Shown here in pieces: positions 5,960 through 13,292 of a stretch of DNA of 14,266 nucleotides. Source of the DNA: an uncultured Coriobacteriaceae bacterium. GTDB lineage: Bacteria; Actinomycetota; Coriobacteriia; Coriobacteriales; Eggerthellaceae. A program made the position numbers and the translations under genes. The first letter of the stretch is position 1; each line of letters opens with the position of its first letter. The notes below the pieces were generated by a model. It was not told the DNA's origin, did no database searches, and worked only from the letters and a program-made list of their open reading frames with translations. The DNA lies in assembly GCA_902767025.1 (NCBI GenBank), contig CACXFZ010000273.1, forward strand, positions 1 through 14,266, written 5' to 3'.

Positions 5960-8254
5960 ATGCCAGAACCATCGAACCAAGGCCCCGACAAACGCATCTA
6001 CGAGGAATACACCGGGGGCCACACGAGCTACGGCGACATGCCGTCTCCTGCGCGCGTGGAAGAGCGACCCGCCACGGCCGCAGCCGCCGGCGGCGCATCT
6101 GAGGGCACGGCGACGCGCAAGAAGAGCTCCATGACCAGCATGATTGTCACGATCGGGTTGATCGCCCTGGCAGCGCTGCTGATCATGAGCATGATGGGCA
6201 TGTGCTCCAAGCAGCCCGCCACGACCTACACGGGCAACTCGCCTTCGGAAAGCAACCAGAACGCCACGGGCTCGGGCAACACCGGCCAGGCGAGCGCCCC
6301 CCAGGAAGGCACGCCCATCCAGGCGAGCGGCATGCGCGACCATTTCGTCGACACGGCATCGGCCAAGTCCGCCACGGTGATGGTGTACATGTGCGGTTCC
6401 GACCTTGAAACCTACAACAGCGCCGCCTCCAAGGACATCCAGGAGATGGTCAACGCCCAGCTGGGCGACAATGTGAAGGTGGTGCTGCAGACCGGCGGTT
6501 CGCGCCAATGGCACTTCACCAACATGGCAGACCCCCGCACGCGCCAGCGCTGGCTGATCGACAACAGCGGCATGTACCTGGTCGACGACGCGGGCGCGGG
6601 CACGATGCTCAACCAGGCATCGGTGACCGATTTCGTGAACTGGTCGGTGCAGAACTACCCCGCCGACCGCTATCTGTTCGTGTTCTGGGACCATGGCGGA
6701 GGAACCATCGGCGGCTTCGGCAGCGACGAGATGTACCCCAACGAAGACCCCCTGACCCTGCTGGAGCTGCGCACCGCGCTTTCCAACAGCGGGCAGAAGA
6801 TGGATCTGGTGGGCTTCGACGCCTGTCTGATGGGCACCATCGAGTGCGCGTACGCGATGGAGCCCTGCGCCGACTACCTGCTCGCCTCCGAAGAGTACGA
6901 GATGGGCGACGGCTGGATGTGGACGGGCCTGCTCACCGCTCTGGGGCAGAACCCGGCCATCGACACGGTCGAGCTGGGCAAGGTGGCCATCGACGACTTC
7001 ACGAACTACTACTTCAACCAGCGGCTCACCGACATCACGCTTTCCCTGGTGGACCTGCGCGAGGTTCCCTACGTGTACGAGCAGATGGGCGAGTTCCTGA
7101 CCAAGGCCGAGCAGACCATCAGCAACGACAACAACCGCTTCGTCGAGATGTCGCAGGCCCGCACCAAGGCGCGCTCGTTCGCCGATGGCGGCCTCGACCA
7201 GGTCGATGTGACGGACCTGATCGCGCGCACCAACTTCGATGGCAAGGACGAGCTGATGGCCGCCGTGAACAGCTGCGTGAAGTACCGCAGCGGCACCACG
7301 ATCTCGGGCGCGAACGGCCTGGCCATGTACTTCCCCTATTCCGAGGTGCGCTCATACCAGGGCACGCGTTCGATCCTCAACGGCATCGGGTACGTCAAGC
7401 CCACCGAGTTCTACGACTATTTCCTGTCCATCATGGGCGGCTCGCCCAGCAGCAGCTCGAGCAACGGCCTGATCCCGCTGTGGAGCAACACCTACTCGCA
7501 GCAGGGCTCCGCAGCCAGCGGCTCGGCGTCGAGCTGGACGTTCGCGAACTCGACGTTTTCCGGCGAAGACTGGTTCGAGCAGCTGTTCGGCACGTTCAAC
7601 TACCAGCCTGTGCCCGACCAGCTGTCGTTCAACTACCAGGACGGCGGCTACGTGGTGGACATGAACGACGGCATGTGGAACGTGTTCAGCAGCTTCCAGA
7701 CCACGGTCATGGAAGAGTACAACGGCGGGTTCCTGATGCTGGGCCGCGACGACGTCTACGACCAGACCACCGGCGGCGACATCATCGTGTTCTACAACAA
7801 CGAATGGCTGACCATCCAGGGCGTGCCCGTGTCGTTCTTCAGCAACGAGCCACAGGAGGAGGCCAACGGCGAGTACAGCCATTCCGGCATCATCCCGGCG
7901 CTGCTCAACGGCGAAACCTACATCGAGATTTCCGTGTACTGGCCTCCGCGCAGCCAGCAGACCGGCGCCTACACCGGCATCATCCAGGGCTACCGCATGA
8001 AGAACGGCGGCTTTCTGACCATCGGCCGTGGCCTGATACCCTTCCAGGCGGGCGACACGATCACCCCCCTGTTCGACTTCTACGACGGCAGCGGCAACTA
8101 CGTCCAGACGGAGCTGGGCAACCCCATCACCGTGCAGGACCCCGACAACCTGACGGTGAACTACGAGCTGTTCGACCACAACACGGTCCACTTCTGGGGC
8201 ACCATGACCACCGTCTACGGCGACCAGATCGACACCAGCGTGATCGTGCAGTAG
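5960..8254 (+). CDS. Membrane-anchored clostripain-family (C11) cysteine protease
   Basis: The product is 764 residues from the ATG at 5960, chosen because AGGAGG (5949-5954) precedes it; a TTG at 5933 is in frame but lies at the transcription start. Residues 1-55 are a hydrophilic, basic-ended cytoplasmic segment, 59-80 a single transmembrane anchor (MIVTIGLIALAALLIMSMMG), and 85-125 an Asn/Ser/Gly-rich linker. The protease domain starts at ATVMVYMCGSDLE (138-150). It contains the catalytic His245 in WDHGGG and Cys289 in FDACLMG, the two hallmark residues of family C11, and an alpha/beta caspase-like fold continues to about 480. After a Ser-rich linker, a long C-terminal beta-rich region of about 270 residues (YNGGFLMLGRDDVYD, GEYSHSGIIPALLNGETY) is of unknown function, perhaps substrate recognition. 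C11 proteases generally cut after Arg or Lys and self-process. The catalytic part would face outside. Transcribed alone. Confidence 0.9.
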   Translation: MPEPSNQGPDKRIYEEYTGGHTSYGDMPSPARVEERPATAAAAGGASEGTATRKKSSMTSMIVTIGLIALAALLIMSMMGMCSKQPATTYTGNSPSESNQNATGSGNTGQASAPQEGTPIQASGMRDHFVDTASAKSATVMVYMCGSDLETYNSAASKDIQEMVNAQLGDNVKVVLQTGGSRQWHFTNMADPRTRQRWLIDNSGMYLVDDAGAGTMLNQASVTDFVNWSVQNYPADRYLFVFWDHGGGTIGGFGSDEMYPNEDPLTLLELRTALSNSGQKMDLVGFDACLMGTIECAYAMEPCADYLLASEEYEMGDGWMWTGLLTALGQNPAIDTVELGKVAIDDFTNYYFNQRLTDITLSLVDLREVPYVYEQMGEFLTKAEQTISNDNNRFVEMSQARTKARSFADGGLDQVDVTDLIARTNFDGKDELMAAVNSCVKYRSGTTISGANGLAMYFPYSEVRSYQGTRSILNGIGYVKPTEFYDYFLSIMGGSPSSSSSNGLIPLWSNTYSQQGSAASGSASSWTFANSTFSGEDWFEQLFGTFNYQPVPDQLSFNYQDGGYVVDMNDGMWNVFSSFQTTVMEEYNGGFLMLGRDDVYDQTTGGDIIVFYNNEWLTIQGVPVSFFSNEPQEEANGEYSHSGIIPALLNGETYIEISVYWPPRSQQTGAYTGIIQGYRMKNGGFLTIGRGLIPFQAGDTITPLFDFYDGSGNYVQTELGNPITVQDPDNLTVNYELFDHNTVHFWGTMTTVYGDQIDTSVIVQ

Positions 8255-8279
8255 CGGCTCGCGCACAGGCAACAACGGC

Positions 8280-8308
8280 AAAGGGGGCAGCGCATCGCCG
8301 CCCCCTTT
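8280..8308. terminator. Bidirectional terminator between the protease and metA genes
   Basis: AAAGGGGGC (8280-8288) and GCCCCCTTT (8300-8308) form a perfect 9-bp stem with an 11-nt loop. On the plus strand the tail is TTTCTGTTT, and on the minus strand a TTTGCCGTTGTT tail follows. It lies between the convergent stops at 8254 and 8334 and so can serve both genes. Confidence 0.85.
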
Positions 8309-8333
8309 CTGTTTGCCAGCCTTTTTCGAGCTT

Positions 8334-9248
8334 CTAGAGCTGGTTCAAATCGTACGGCGTGGTCTGGTAGACGTAGTAGTTCAGCCAGTTCACGTAGAGC
8401 AGCTGGGCTTCGGCACGCCAGCGCACCAGAGGCTCGCGGCTCGGATCGTCGTCGGGATAGTAGTTCACCGGCACGGTGATCGGCAGGCCGGCGGCCACGT
8501 CGCGCTCGTATTCCAGCTGCAGCGTGTCGTGGTCGTACTCGGGATGGCCGAACACGAAGAAGTGGTGGCTGTCGATGGACTTGACGATGGCGGGACCCGC
8601 TTCGTCGGAGTACGTGATGACCTCCAGGTTCTGGTTGGCCACGATGTCCTCGTAGCGCACTTCGGTGTGGCGGGAGTGCGGCATGTAGGAGATGTCGTTG
8701 AACCCGCGCACGAGCGGCGAGGTCGGCTTGACCAGGCGATGCTCGAACACGCCGAAGCGCTTGGCGTCCAGGTCGTACTTGGGCACGTTGTAGAAGTACT
8801 GGATGGCGGCCTGCGCCCCCCAGCAGATGAAGAAGCAGCTGTGCACGTTGGTGTTCGACCATTCGAAGATCTGGCAGAGTTCGTCCCAGTAGTCGACCTG
8901 GTCGAACTCGAGCTTCTCCACCGGGGCGCCGGTGACGATCAGGCCGTCGAAGCGCTCTTCGCGCACCTGCTCGAAGGTACGGTAGAAGGTCTGCAGGTGC
9001 TCGGCGGACACGTGCGTGGAATCGCGTGTGGCCATGCGCAGCAGCTCGACCTCGATCTGCAGCGGCGTGTTCGACAGCTTGCGCATCAGCTGCGTTTCGG
9101 TGACGATCTTCGTGGGCATCAGATTCAACAGGAGCACGCGCAGCGGGCGGATGTCCTGGTGCATGGCGCGATGCTCGGTCATCACGAATATGTTCTCGCG
9201 CTCGAGAACCGCGGTTGCGGGAAGCGCGTCTGGTATCCGAACGGGCAT
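8334..9248 (-). CDS. metA: Homoserine O-acetyltransferase (MetA family, acetyl-CoA type)
   Basis: The product is 304 residues, a full-length MetA, with the ATG at 9248 and GAGGAGGG at 9256-9263. Family landmarks fall on canonical numbering: LNLMPTK (41-47), TGAPVEKLEF (106-115), catalytic Cys142 in ICWGAQAA, His235 and Glu237 in FGHPEYD, and SRHTEV (192-197). Despite the family's common name, homoserine O-succinyltransferase, residue 111 is Glu. Published work on MetA specificity links Glu111 to acetyl-CoA and Gly111, as in E. coli, to succinyl-CoA. The enzyme should therefore activate L-homoserine to O-acetyl-L-homoserine in the cytoplasm, the first committed step of methionine synthesis. 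It is divergent from metY (115-nt gap), which consumes that product. Acyl-donor choice is inferred from one residue plus context. Confidence 0.93.
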   Translation of the reverse strand: MPVRIPDALPATAVLERENIFVMTEHRAMHQDIRPLRVLLLNLMPTKIVTETQLMRKLSNTPLQIEVELLRMATRDSTHVSAEHLQTFYRTFEQVREERFDGLIVTGAPVEKLEFDQVDYWDELCQIFEWSNTNVHSCFFICWGAQAAIQYFYNVPKYDLDAKRFGVFEHRLVKPTSPLVRGFNDISYMPHSRHTEVRYEDIVANQNLEVITYSDEAGPAIVKSIDSHHFFVFGHPEYDHDTLQLEYERDVAAGLPITVPVNYYPDDDPSREPLVRWRAEAQLLYVNWLNYYVYQTTPYDLNQL

Positions 9249-9363
9249 GGGATCGCCCTCCTCTCTTGCGATATTGTGCAGGCACCGTTTCGATTGTACC
9301 CCAGCCGCCCCACTTGCCTATAATGTGCTGGCAAGCCAATGGAAACAAGCGAAAGAGGAGCAT
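9249..9363. promoter_or_regulatory. Divergent metA-metY promoter region
   Basis: On the plus strand a perfect TATAAT (9319-9324) lies 39 nt before the metY ATG. A TTGTAC at 9294-9299 is a possible -35, with a long 19-nt spacer. On the minus strand TACAAT (complement of 9293-9298) is a candidate metA -10, so the two promoters would overlap and could be regulated jointly. The gap is too short for, and does not resemble, a SAM riboswitch; no clear MetJ- or MetR-type box is seen either. Confidence 0.55.
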
Positions 9364-10647
9364 ATGGCAACCACAGAAACGACGTGCGTGCAAGGCGGCT
9401 GGCATCCCGGGGACAAGGACCCGCGCCAGGTTCCCATCTACCAGAACACCACTTGGAAATACGCTACCGGCGAATCGATGTCGCGCCTGTTCGACCTCGA
9501 GGAAAGCGGGTACTTCTACACGCGCCTGGCCAACCCCACCAACGATGCGGTTGCAGCCAAGATCTGCGAGCTTGAAGGCGGTTCGGCCGCCATGCTCACC
9601 AGCTCGGGGCAGGCGGCGAACTTCTTCGCCCTGTTCAACATCGCGCAGGCAGGCGACCACATCGTGTCGAGCTCGGCCATCTACGGCGGCACCTACAACC
9701 TGATCGCGACGACGATGGCCCGCATGGGCATCGAGAGCACCTTCGTGTCGCCCGACTGCACCGAAGACGAGCTGCGCGCAGCGCTCAAGCCCAACACGAA
9801 GGCCGTCTTCGGCGAAACCATCGCCAACCCGGCCCTGTCGGTGCTCGACATCGAGCTGTTCGCACGCGTGGCGCACGAGTTCGGCGTGCCGCTGATCGTG
9901 GACAACACCTTCCCCACGCCGGTGAACTGCCGCCCCATCGAATGGGGGGCCGACATCGTCACCCATTCGACCACCAAGTACATGGACGGCCATGGCAGCG
10001 CCGTGGGCGGGGCGATCGTGGATGCCGGCAAGTTCGACTGGATGGCGCATGCCGAGCGCTTCCCCGGCCTGACGCAGCCCGACGAGAGCTACCACGGGGT
10101 CACCTACGCCGAGCAGTTCGGCCTGGGCGGCGCCTTCATCACCAAGGCGACCGCGCAGCTGATGCGCGACCTGGGCAGCATCCCCAGCCCCCAGAACGCC
10201 TTCCTGCTCAACCTGGGACTGGAAAGCCTGCACGTGCGCATGAGGCAGCACTCCGCCAACGGCCTGGAGGTGGCCCGCTTCCTGCAGGACCACCCGCGCG
10301 TGAGTTGGGTGCGCTACTGCGAGCTCGAGGGCGACCCGTACTACGAGCTTGCGCAGAAGTACCTGCCCAACGGCAGCTGCGGCGTCGTGAGCTTCGGCGT
10401 GGTGGGCGGCCGTGCGGCTGCCGAGGAGTTCATGGGACGTCTGCAGATGGCGAGCATCGCCACGCACGTGGCGGACGCGCGCACCTGCTGTTTGCACCCG
10501 GCCAGCACCACGCATCGCCAGATGACCGACGACGAGCTGATCGCCGCCGGCGTCGAGCCCGACCTGATCCGCCTGAGCTGCGGCATCGAGTCGGCATGCG
10601 ACATCATCGCCGACATCGAGCAGGCACTGGACTCGCTGAGCGCATAA
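9364..10647 (+). CDS. metY: O-acetylhomoserine sulfhydrylase (Cys/Met metabolism PLP enzyme)
   Basis: The product is 427 residues, the usual length for MetY, with the ATG at 9364 after AGAGGAG. The frame is open further upstream, but that part overlaps metA and the promoter. Typical landmarks of the cystathionine gamma-synthase/MetY fold are YTRLANPTND (52-61, phosphate-binding Tyr/Arg), SSGQAANFF (80-88), IVDNTFPTP with Asp180, and HSTTKYMDGHG with the PLP lysine at Lys205. Near the C-terminus are ASIATHVADART, HPASTTHRQM and LIRLSCGIES, with the Arg that binds the substrate carboxylate. It converts O-acetylhomoserine plus sulfide to homocysteine and acetate. The long form and the acetyl-type MetA next door favour MetY over cystathionine gamma-synthase. 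The AEC transporter follows after 15 nt in the same operon. Confidence 0.92.
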   Translation: MATTETTCVQGGWHPGDKDPRQVPIYQNTTWKYATGESMSRLFDLEESGYFYTRLANPTNDAVAAKICELEGGSAAMLTSSGQAANFFALFNIAQAGDHIVSSSAIYGGTYNLIATTMARMGIESTFVSPDCTEDELRAALKPNTKAVFGETIANPALSVLDIELFARVAHEFGVPLIVDNTFPTPVNCRPIEWGADIVTHSTTKYMDGHGSAVGGAIVDAGKFDWMAHAERFPGLTQPDESYHGVTYAEQFGLGGAFITKATAQLMRDLGSIPSPQNAFLLNLGLESLHVRMRQHSANGLEVARFLQDHPRVSWVRYCELEGDPYYELAQKYLPNGSCGVVSFGVVGGRAAAEEFMGRLQMASIATHVADARTCCLHPASTTHRQMTDDELIAAGVEPDLIRLSCGIESACDIIADIEQALDSLSA

Positions 10648-10662
10648 CGCACAAGGCTGCCC

Positions 10663-11583
10663 GTGGTCGTACTCCAGCAGATGGGTGCGTTCTTCATCCT
10701 GATGGCCATCGGATGGATAGCGCACCGCGCCAATATCCTGAGCAGGGAGATGCTTCCCAAGCTGAGCTCGCTGATCGTGAACATCTGCGGGCCGTGCCTG
10801 ATCGTGTCCGGCGCCCTGTCGGCAGACGATCGCATGAGCGGCCCGGAAGTGCTCACGGCCTTCGCGGTGCTTGCCGTGCTCACCGCATGCATGGCGGCGG
10901 TGGCGCTGATCGTCCCGCGCCTGCTGCGCTACCCATCGCATCTGACCGGGCTGGTGAACTTCGGGTTCTGGATGACCAACATCGGCTACCTGGGCATGCC
11001 GCTGGTCGCCGGCGTGTGGGGCAGCCGCGCGATGATCTACGTCACCTTCTACCTGATCATCAACAACGCCATGCTCTACACCTACGGCATCTTCCTGGCC
11101 AGCAAGGGCGCTACGGGGCGGGCTTCGTTTTCGCCGCGCAAGCTGATCAACACGGGCAACGCCGCCACCATCGTCACCATCCTGGTCTACTTCCTGGGAA
11201 TCCCCGTGGCCGAGGTCGTCGCCTCGCCCATCATGATGCTCGGCAACGCGACCGCGCCGCTGGCGATGATGCTCGTGGGCGCACAGCTCGCCGGCCTGAA
11301 GGTGCCCGAGCTGCTGGGCGATTGGCGCCTGGGCGTCTTCGTCGTGCTCAAGATGATCGCCTTCCCCATCGCCATCCTGCTGCTGCTCAAGCCCTTCGTG
11401 GCCGACCCGCTGCTGCTGGGCGCCTGCCTGGCCGTGGTCGCCACGCCCACCGGGGTGCTCGTGGGCGCCTTCACGCAGCTGTACAACCCGCGGCTGGCCG
11501 TGGAGGCGAGCAAGCTGGTCAGCGCCACCACGCTCGTGGCCGTGGCGACGATCCCGCTCGTGTCGCTTGCGTGCGGCATCTGA
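10663..11583 (+). CDS. AEC (auxin efflux carrier) family membrane transporter
   Basis: The product is 306 residues with a GTG start at 10663 preceded by a short AAGG (10653-10656), 15 nt after the metY stop. About ten hydrophobic segments occur in two halves, with the family-like features LSRE(M)LPKLSSLIVNICGPCLI in the first helix pair, LVNFGFWMTNIGYLGMPLV around the centre, and AVVATPTGVLVGAFTQLYN near the C-terminus, where the Asn/Pro-rich crossover helices of this fold lie. Bacterial AEC members carry malate, malonate or other small anions and sometimes amino acids; substrate cannot be read from sequence. The tight link to metY suggests export or uptake of a methionine-pathway compound or of acetate-like by-products, which is speculation. 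Confidence 0.85.
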   Translation: MVVLQQMGAFFILMAIGWIAHRANILSREMLPKLSSLIVNICGPCLIVSGALSADDRMSGPEVLTAFAVLAVLTACMAAVALIVPRLLRYPSHLTGLVNFGFWMTNIGYLGMPLVAGVWGSRAMIYVTFYLIINNAMLYTYGIFLASKGATGRASFSPRKLINTGNAATIVTILVYFLGIPVAEVVASPIMMLGNATAPLAMMLVGAQLAGLKVPELLGDWRLGVFVVLKMIAFPIAILLLLKPFVADPLLLGACLAVVATPTGVLVGAFTQLYNPRLAVEASKLVSATTLVAVATIPLVSLACGI

Positions 11584-11585
11584 CG

Positions 11586-11664
11586 CCTAAGTCGGAGCCA
11601 GACAAAATCCTGATCGCGGTTATCTAGCACAAGCTGCCATTCTATGGCTCTGACTTGGGGTTTT
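11586..11664 (+). terminator. Long imperfect inverted repeat after the metY-AEC operon, terminator-like
   Basis: A 15-nt arm at 11586-11600 pairs with 11645-11659: 13 Watson-Crick pairs plus two G-U pairs, including AAGTC and GAGCCA against TGGCTC and GACTT. The right arm is followed by G and TTTT (11661-11664). It begins 3 nt after the AEC stop. The U tract suggests a terminator, but the 44-nt loop is unusually large, so a structured RNA or the relic of a small inverted-repeat element is also possible. Confidence 0.5.
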
Positions 11665-11847
11665 ACATCGTGCTTCCCCAATTGTGCGTGTAAATAAACC
11701 ATGTCATACGGCGATGGTCCCAGCCCCGACAGACCGCTCGTCCCTGCTTTCCGCCCGCACCCCGAGCCATCGGAAAATCAAGAATCGGCGCGTCTATAGT
11801 GTCCTGGTTTCTGTAAGACTGCGAAAAAATGATCAAGGAGGAATTTT
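11665..11847 (+). promoter_or_regulatory. Leader and promoter region of the triple RidA gene
   Basis: A TATAGT at 11795-11800 is a plausible -10 box, but the position of a -35 (GGAAAA) does not match. The leader of roughly 40 nt is A-rich (GCGAAAAAATGATC) and ends with a near-ideal AAGGAGG at 11835-11841, 6 nt before the ATG. This very strong translation signal suggests high protein abundance. The rest of the stretch shows no gene or clear repeat. Confidence 0.45.
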
Positions 11848-13110
11848 ATGGCCGACAACGCAGTACTCGCAAGGAATGTTGATGGTGCGCCCATCAGCGA
11901 CATCTGCTCGCAGACAGTTGCTTTCTCGCACTACAACCATTTCTCCGCACAGCTTCCCGTGGATGCATCGGGGGCCCTGGTGGCCGGCGGAATCAAGGAG
12001 CAGGCTCAACAGTGCTTCGAGAACCTCAAGACCATCATCGAGGGCATCGACCGCAAGCTCGAGGACACCGTGCGCGTGTCCATCTTCCTCAAGGACATGG
12101 ACGACCTGTGTGCTGTGAACGAGGTCTACCGGACCTTCTACACCGATTATCTGCCGACCAGGACGGTGGTGGCCGTGGATGCGCTGCCACTGGAGGGCGC
12201 CCTGCTGCAGGTGGATGCCGTTCTGTCGCACGGCCTTGGCACCATCCCCAACGAGCCCCAGGCCGACGACCTGATCATCCTGGCACGCAACACCGACAAG
12301 GCTCCCCAGTGCAAGAACGCCACCCAGACGTGCGCCTTCTCGCACTACAACAACATCTCGACCCAGCTGCCCGTCGACCCTGCGACGGGCGAACTCGTCG
12401 AAGGCGGCGTCAAGGAGCAGCTCGCCCAGTGCCTGCGCAACGTCAAGAACATCGTCGAGAGCATCGACGTTCCCATCGACGACTTGGTGAAGGTCACCGT
12501 CTTTTTGAAGGACATCTCGAAGATCGACGAGGTGAACGAGGTCTACAAGACCTACTTCCCCGACTCCGGCATCGCGCGCACGGTGGGCTACTACCCGGCG
12601 CGCTCCGTCGTCGAGGTCAAGGGCCTTCCGCGTGGCGCCCAGGTTGCCGTCGAGTGCGTGTGCTCGCACGGTGACGGCACGCCGCCGCAGGCCGTCGAGG
12701 ACAGGCACGGGCTGATCATCGAGCCCAGCAACACGGACAGGGCATTCCGCTGCCCGAACACGACCCAGAGCGTCGCGTTCTCGCACTACAACAACATCTC
12801 GGGCCAGCTGCCCGTCGATGCAACTGGCGCCATCGTCGCCGGCGGTGCGGCCGAGCAGACCGAGCAGTGCCTGGCCAACATCAAGGCCATCGTCGAGAAC
12901 GTCGACCACAAGCTCGAGGACGTCGTGAAGGTGAACATCTACCTCGCCGACATGTCCGCACTTGCCGACGTGGACGCCGCCTACCGGAAGTTCTTCCCCG
13001 AGGGAACCCCCGCACGCCGCGTGGTGGGCGTTGCGAACAACCCCAAGGGCGCGATCGTCGAGATCGACGCCGTCGTGTCGAACGCAGAGGGCACGCCCCC
13101 GATCGTCTAG
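11848..13110 (+). CDS. Three-domain RidA (YjgF/YER057c/UK114) fusion protein
   Basis: The 420-residue product has three tandem RidA domains, at about 1-130, 142-275 and 288-415. Each shows the family order FSHYN, SxQLPVD, a central helix, V-(I/V/N)-(V/I)-(F/Y)-L-(K/A)-D and a terminal strand pair. RidA proteins normally are about 130 residues and form homotrimers with active sites between subunits; here one chain could supply a whole trimer. The substrate-binding Arg is kept in all three (Arg105, Arg252, Arg390). The acidic residue aligned with E. coli Glu120 is Asp123, Glu269 and Asp407. RidA hydrolyses reactive enamine/imine intermediates such as 2-aminoacrylate that escape from PLP enzymes. 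The nearby PLP enzymes are metY and the AlaA-like fusion. The ATG at 11848 follows AAGGAGG. The gene is monocistronic, ending at a strong terminator. Whether all sites are active is unknown. Confidence 0.9.
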   Translation: MADNAVLARNVDGAPISDICSQTVAFSHYNHFSAQLPVDASGALVAGGIKEQAQQCFENLKTIIEGIDRKLEDTVRVSIFLKDMDDLCAVNEVYRTFYTDYLPTRTVVAVDALPLEGALLQVDAVLSHGLGTIPNEPQADDLIILARNTDKAPQCKNATQTCAFSHYNNISTQLPVDPATGELVEGGVKEQLAQCLRNVKNIVESIDVPIDDLVKVTVFLKDISKIDEVNEVYKTYFPDSGIARTVGYYPARSVVEVKGLPRGAQVAVECVCSHGDGTPPQAVEDRHGLIIEPSNTDRAFRCPNTTQSVAFSHYNNISGQLPVDATGAIVAGGAAEQTEQCLANIKAIVENVDHKLEDVVKVNIYLADMSALADVDAAYRKFFPEGTPARRVVGVANNPKGAIVEIDAVVSNAEGTPPIV

Positions 13111-13128
13111 GCAACCCGCCGCAAGATC

Positions 13129-13162
13129 AGACCCCGGGAACTCGGTTTCCGGGGTCTTTTTT
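13129..13162 (+). terminator. Strong rho-independent terminator of the triple RidA gene
   Basis: AGACCCCGGGAA (13129-13140) pairs with TTTCCGGGGTCT (13146-13157), giving 12 bp with one G-U, around a 5-nt loop CTCGG, and a run of six T ends at 13162. It starts 18 nt after the stop at 13110. Confidence 0.95.
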
Positions 13163-13221
13163 ATGGCTCACGCCCGATGCGCGCCTTGGATCCGCGGCAT
13201 TGGAGCTTCTTCTGCGCATTC

Positions 13222-13250
13222 TTACCACATGCGCCTGGTATAGCTATACT
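13222..13250 (+). promoter_or_regulatory. Promoter with overlapping palindrome upstream of the acyl-CoA ligase gene
   Basis: TTACCA (13222-13227) and TATACT (13245-13250) are separated by exactly 17 nt and match the housekeeping consensus at 4/6 and 5/6. A perfect 12-bp palindrome, GTATAGCTATAC (13238-13249), covers most of the -10 box, the position expected for a repressor operator. The leader to the ATG at 13293 is about 35 nt, with AGGA at 13282-13285. Confidence 0.6.
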
Positions 13251-13292
13251 GGTACGGCTGCAGCAGCTAGTAATGTAGAAAAGGATTTGCAC

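Noticed and set aside
6508..8337. A 609-codon plus-strand frame inside the clostripain-family gene
   Set aside because: Arg/His/Pro-rich shadow frame; the C11 catalytic motifs and ribosome binding site belong to the other frame.
9249..9363. SAM riboswitch or T-box controlling metA or metY
   Set aside because: The gap is only 115 nt, shared by two divergent promoters, and shows no multi-helix leader or terminator structure.
8215..10941. Very long open frame on the minus strand across metA and antisense to metY and the AEC gene
   Set aside because: Its translation is Arg/Gly/His/Ala-rich with no family features. It overlaps well-supported genes on the opposite strand and in another frame, as expected by chance in GC-rich DNA with GC-rich third positions.
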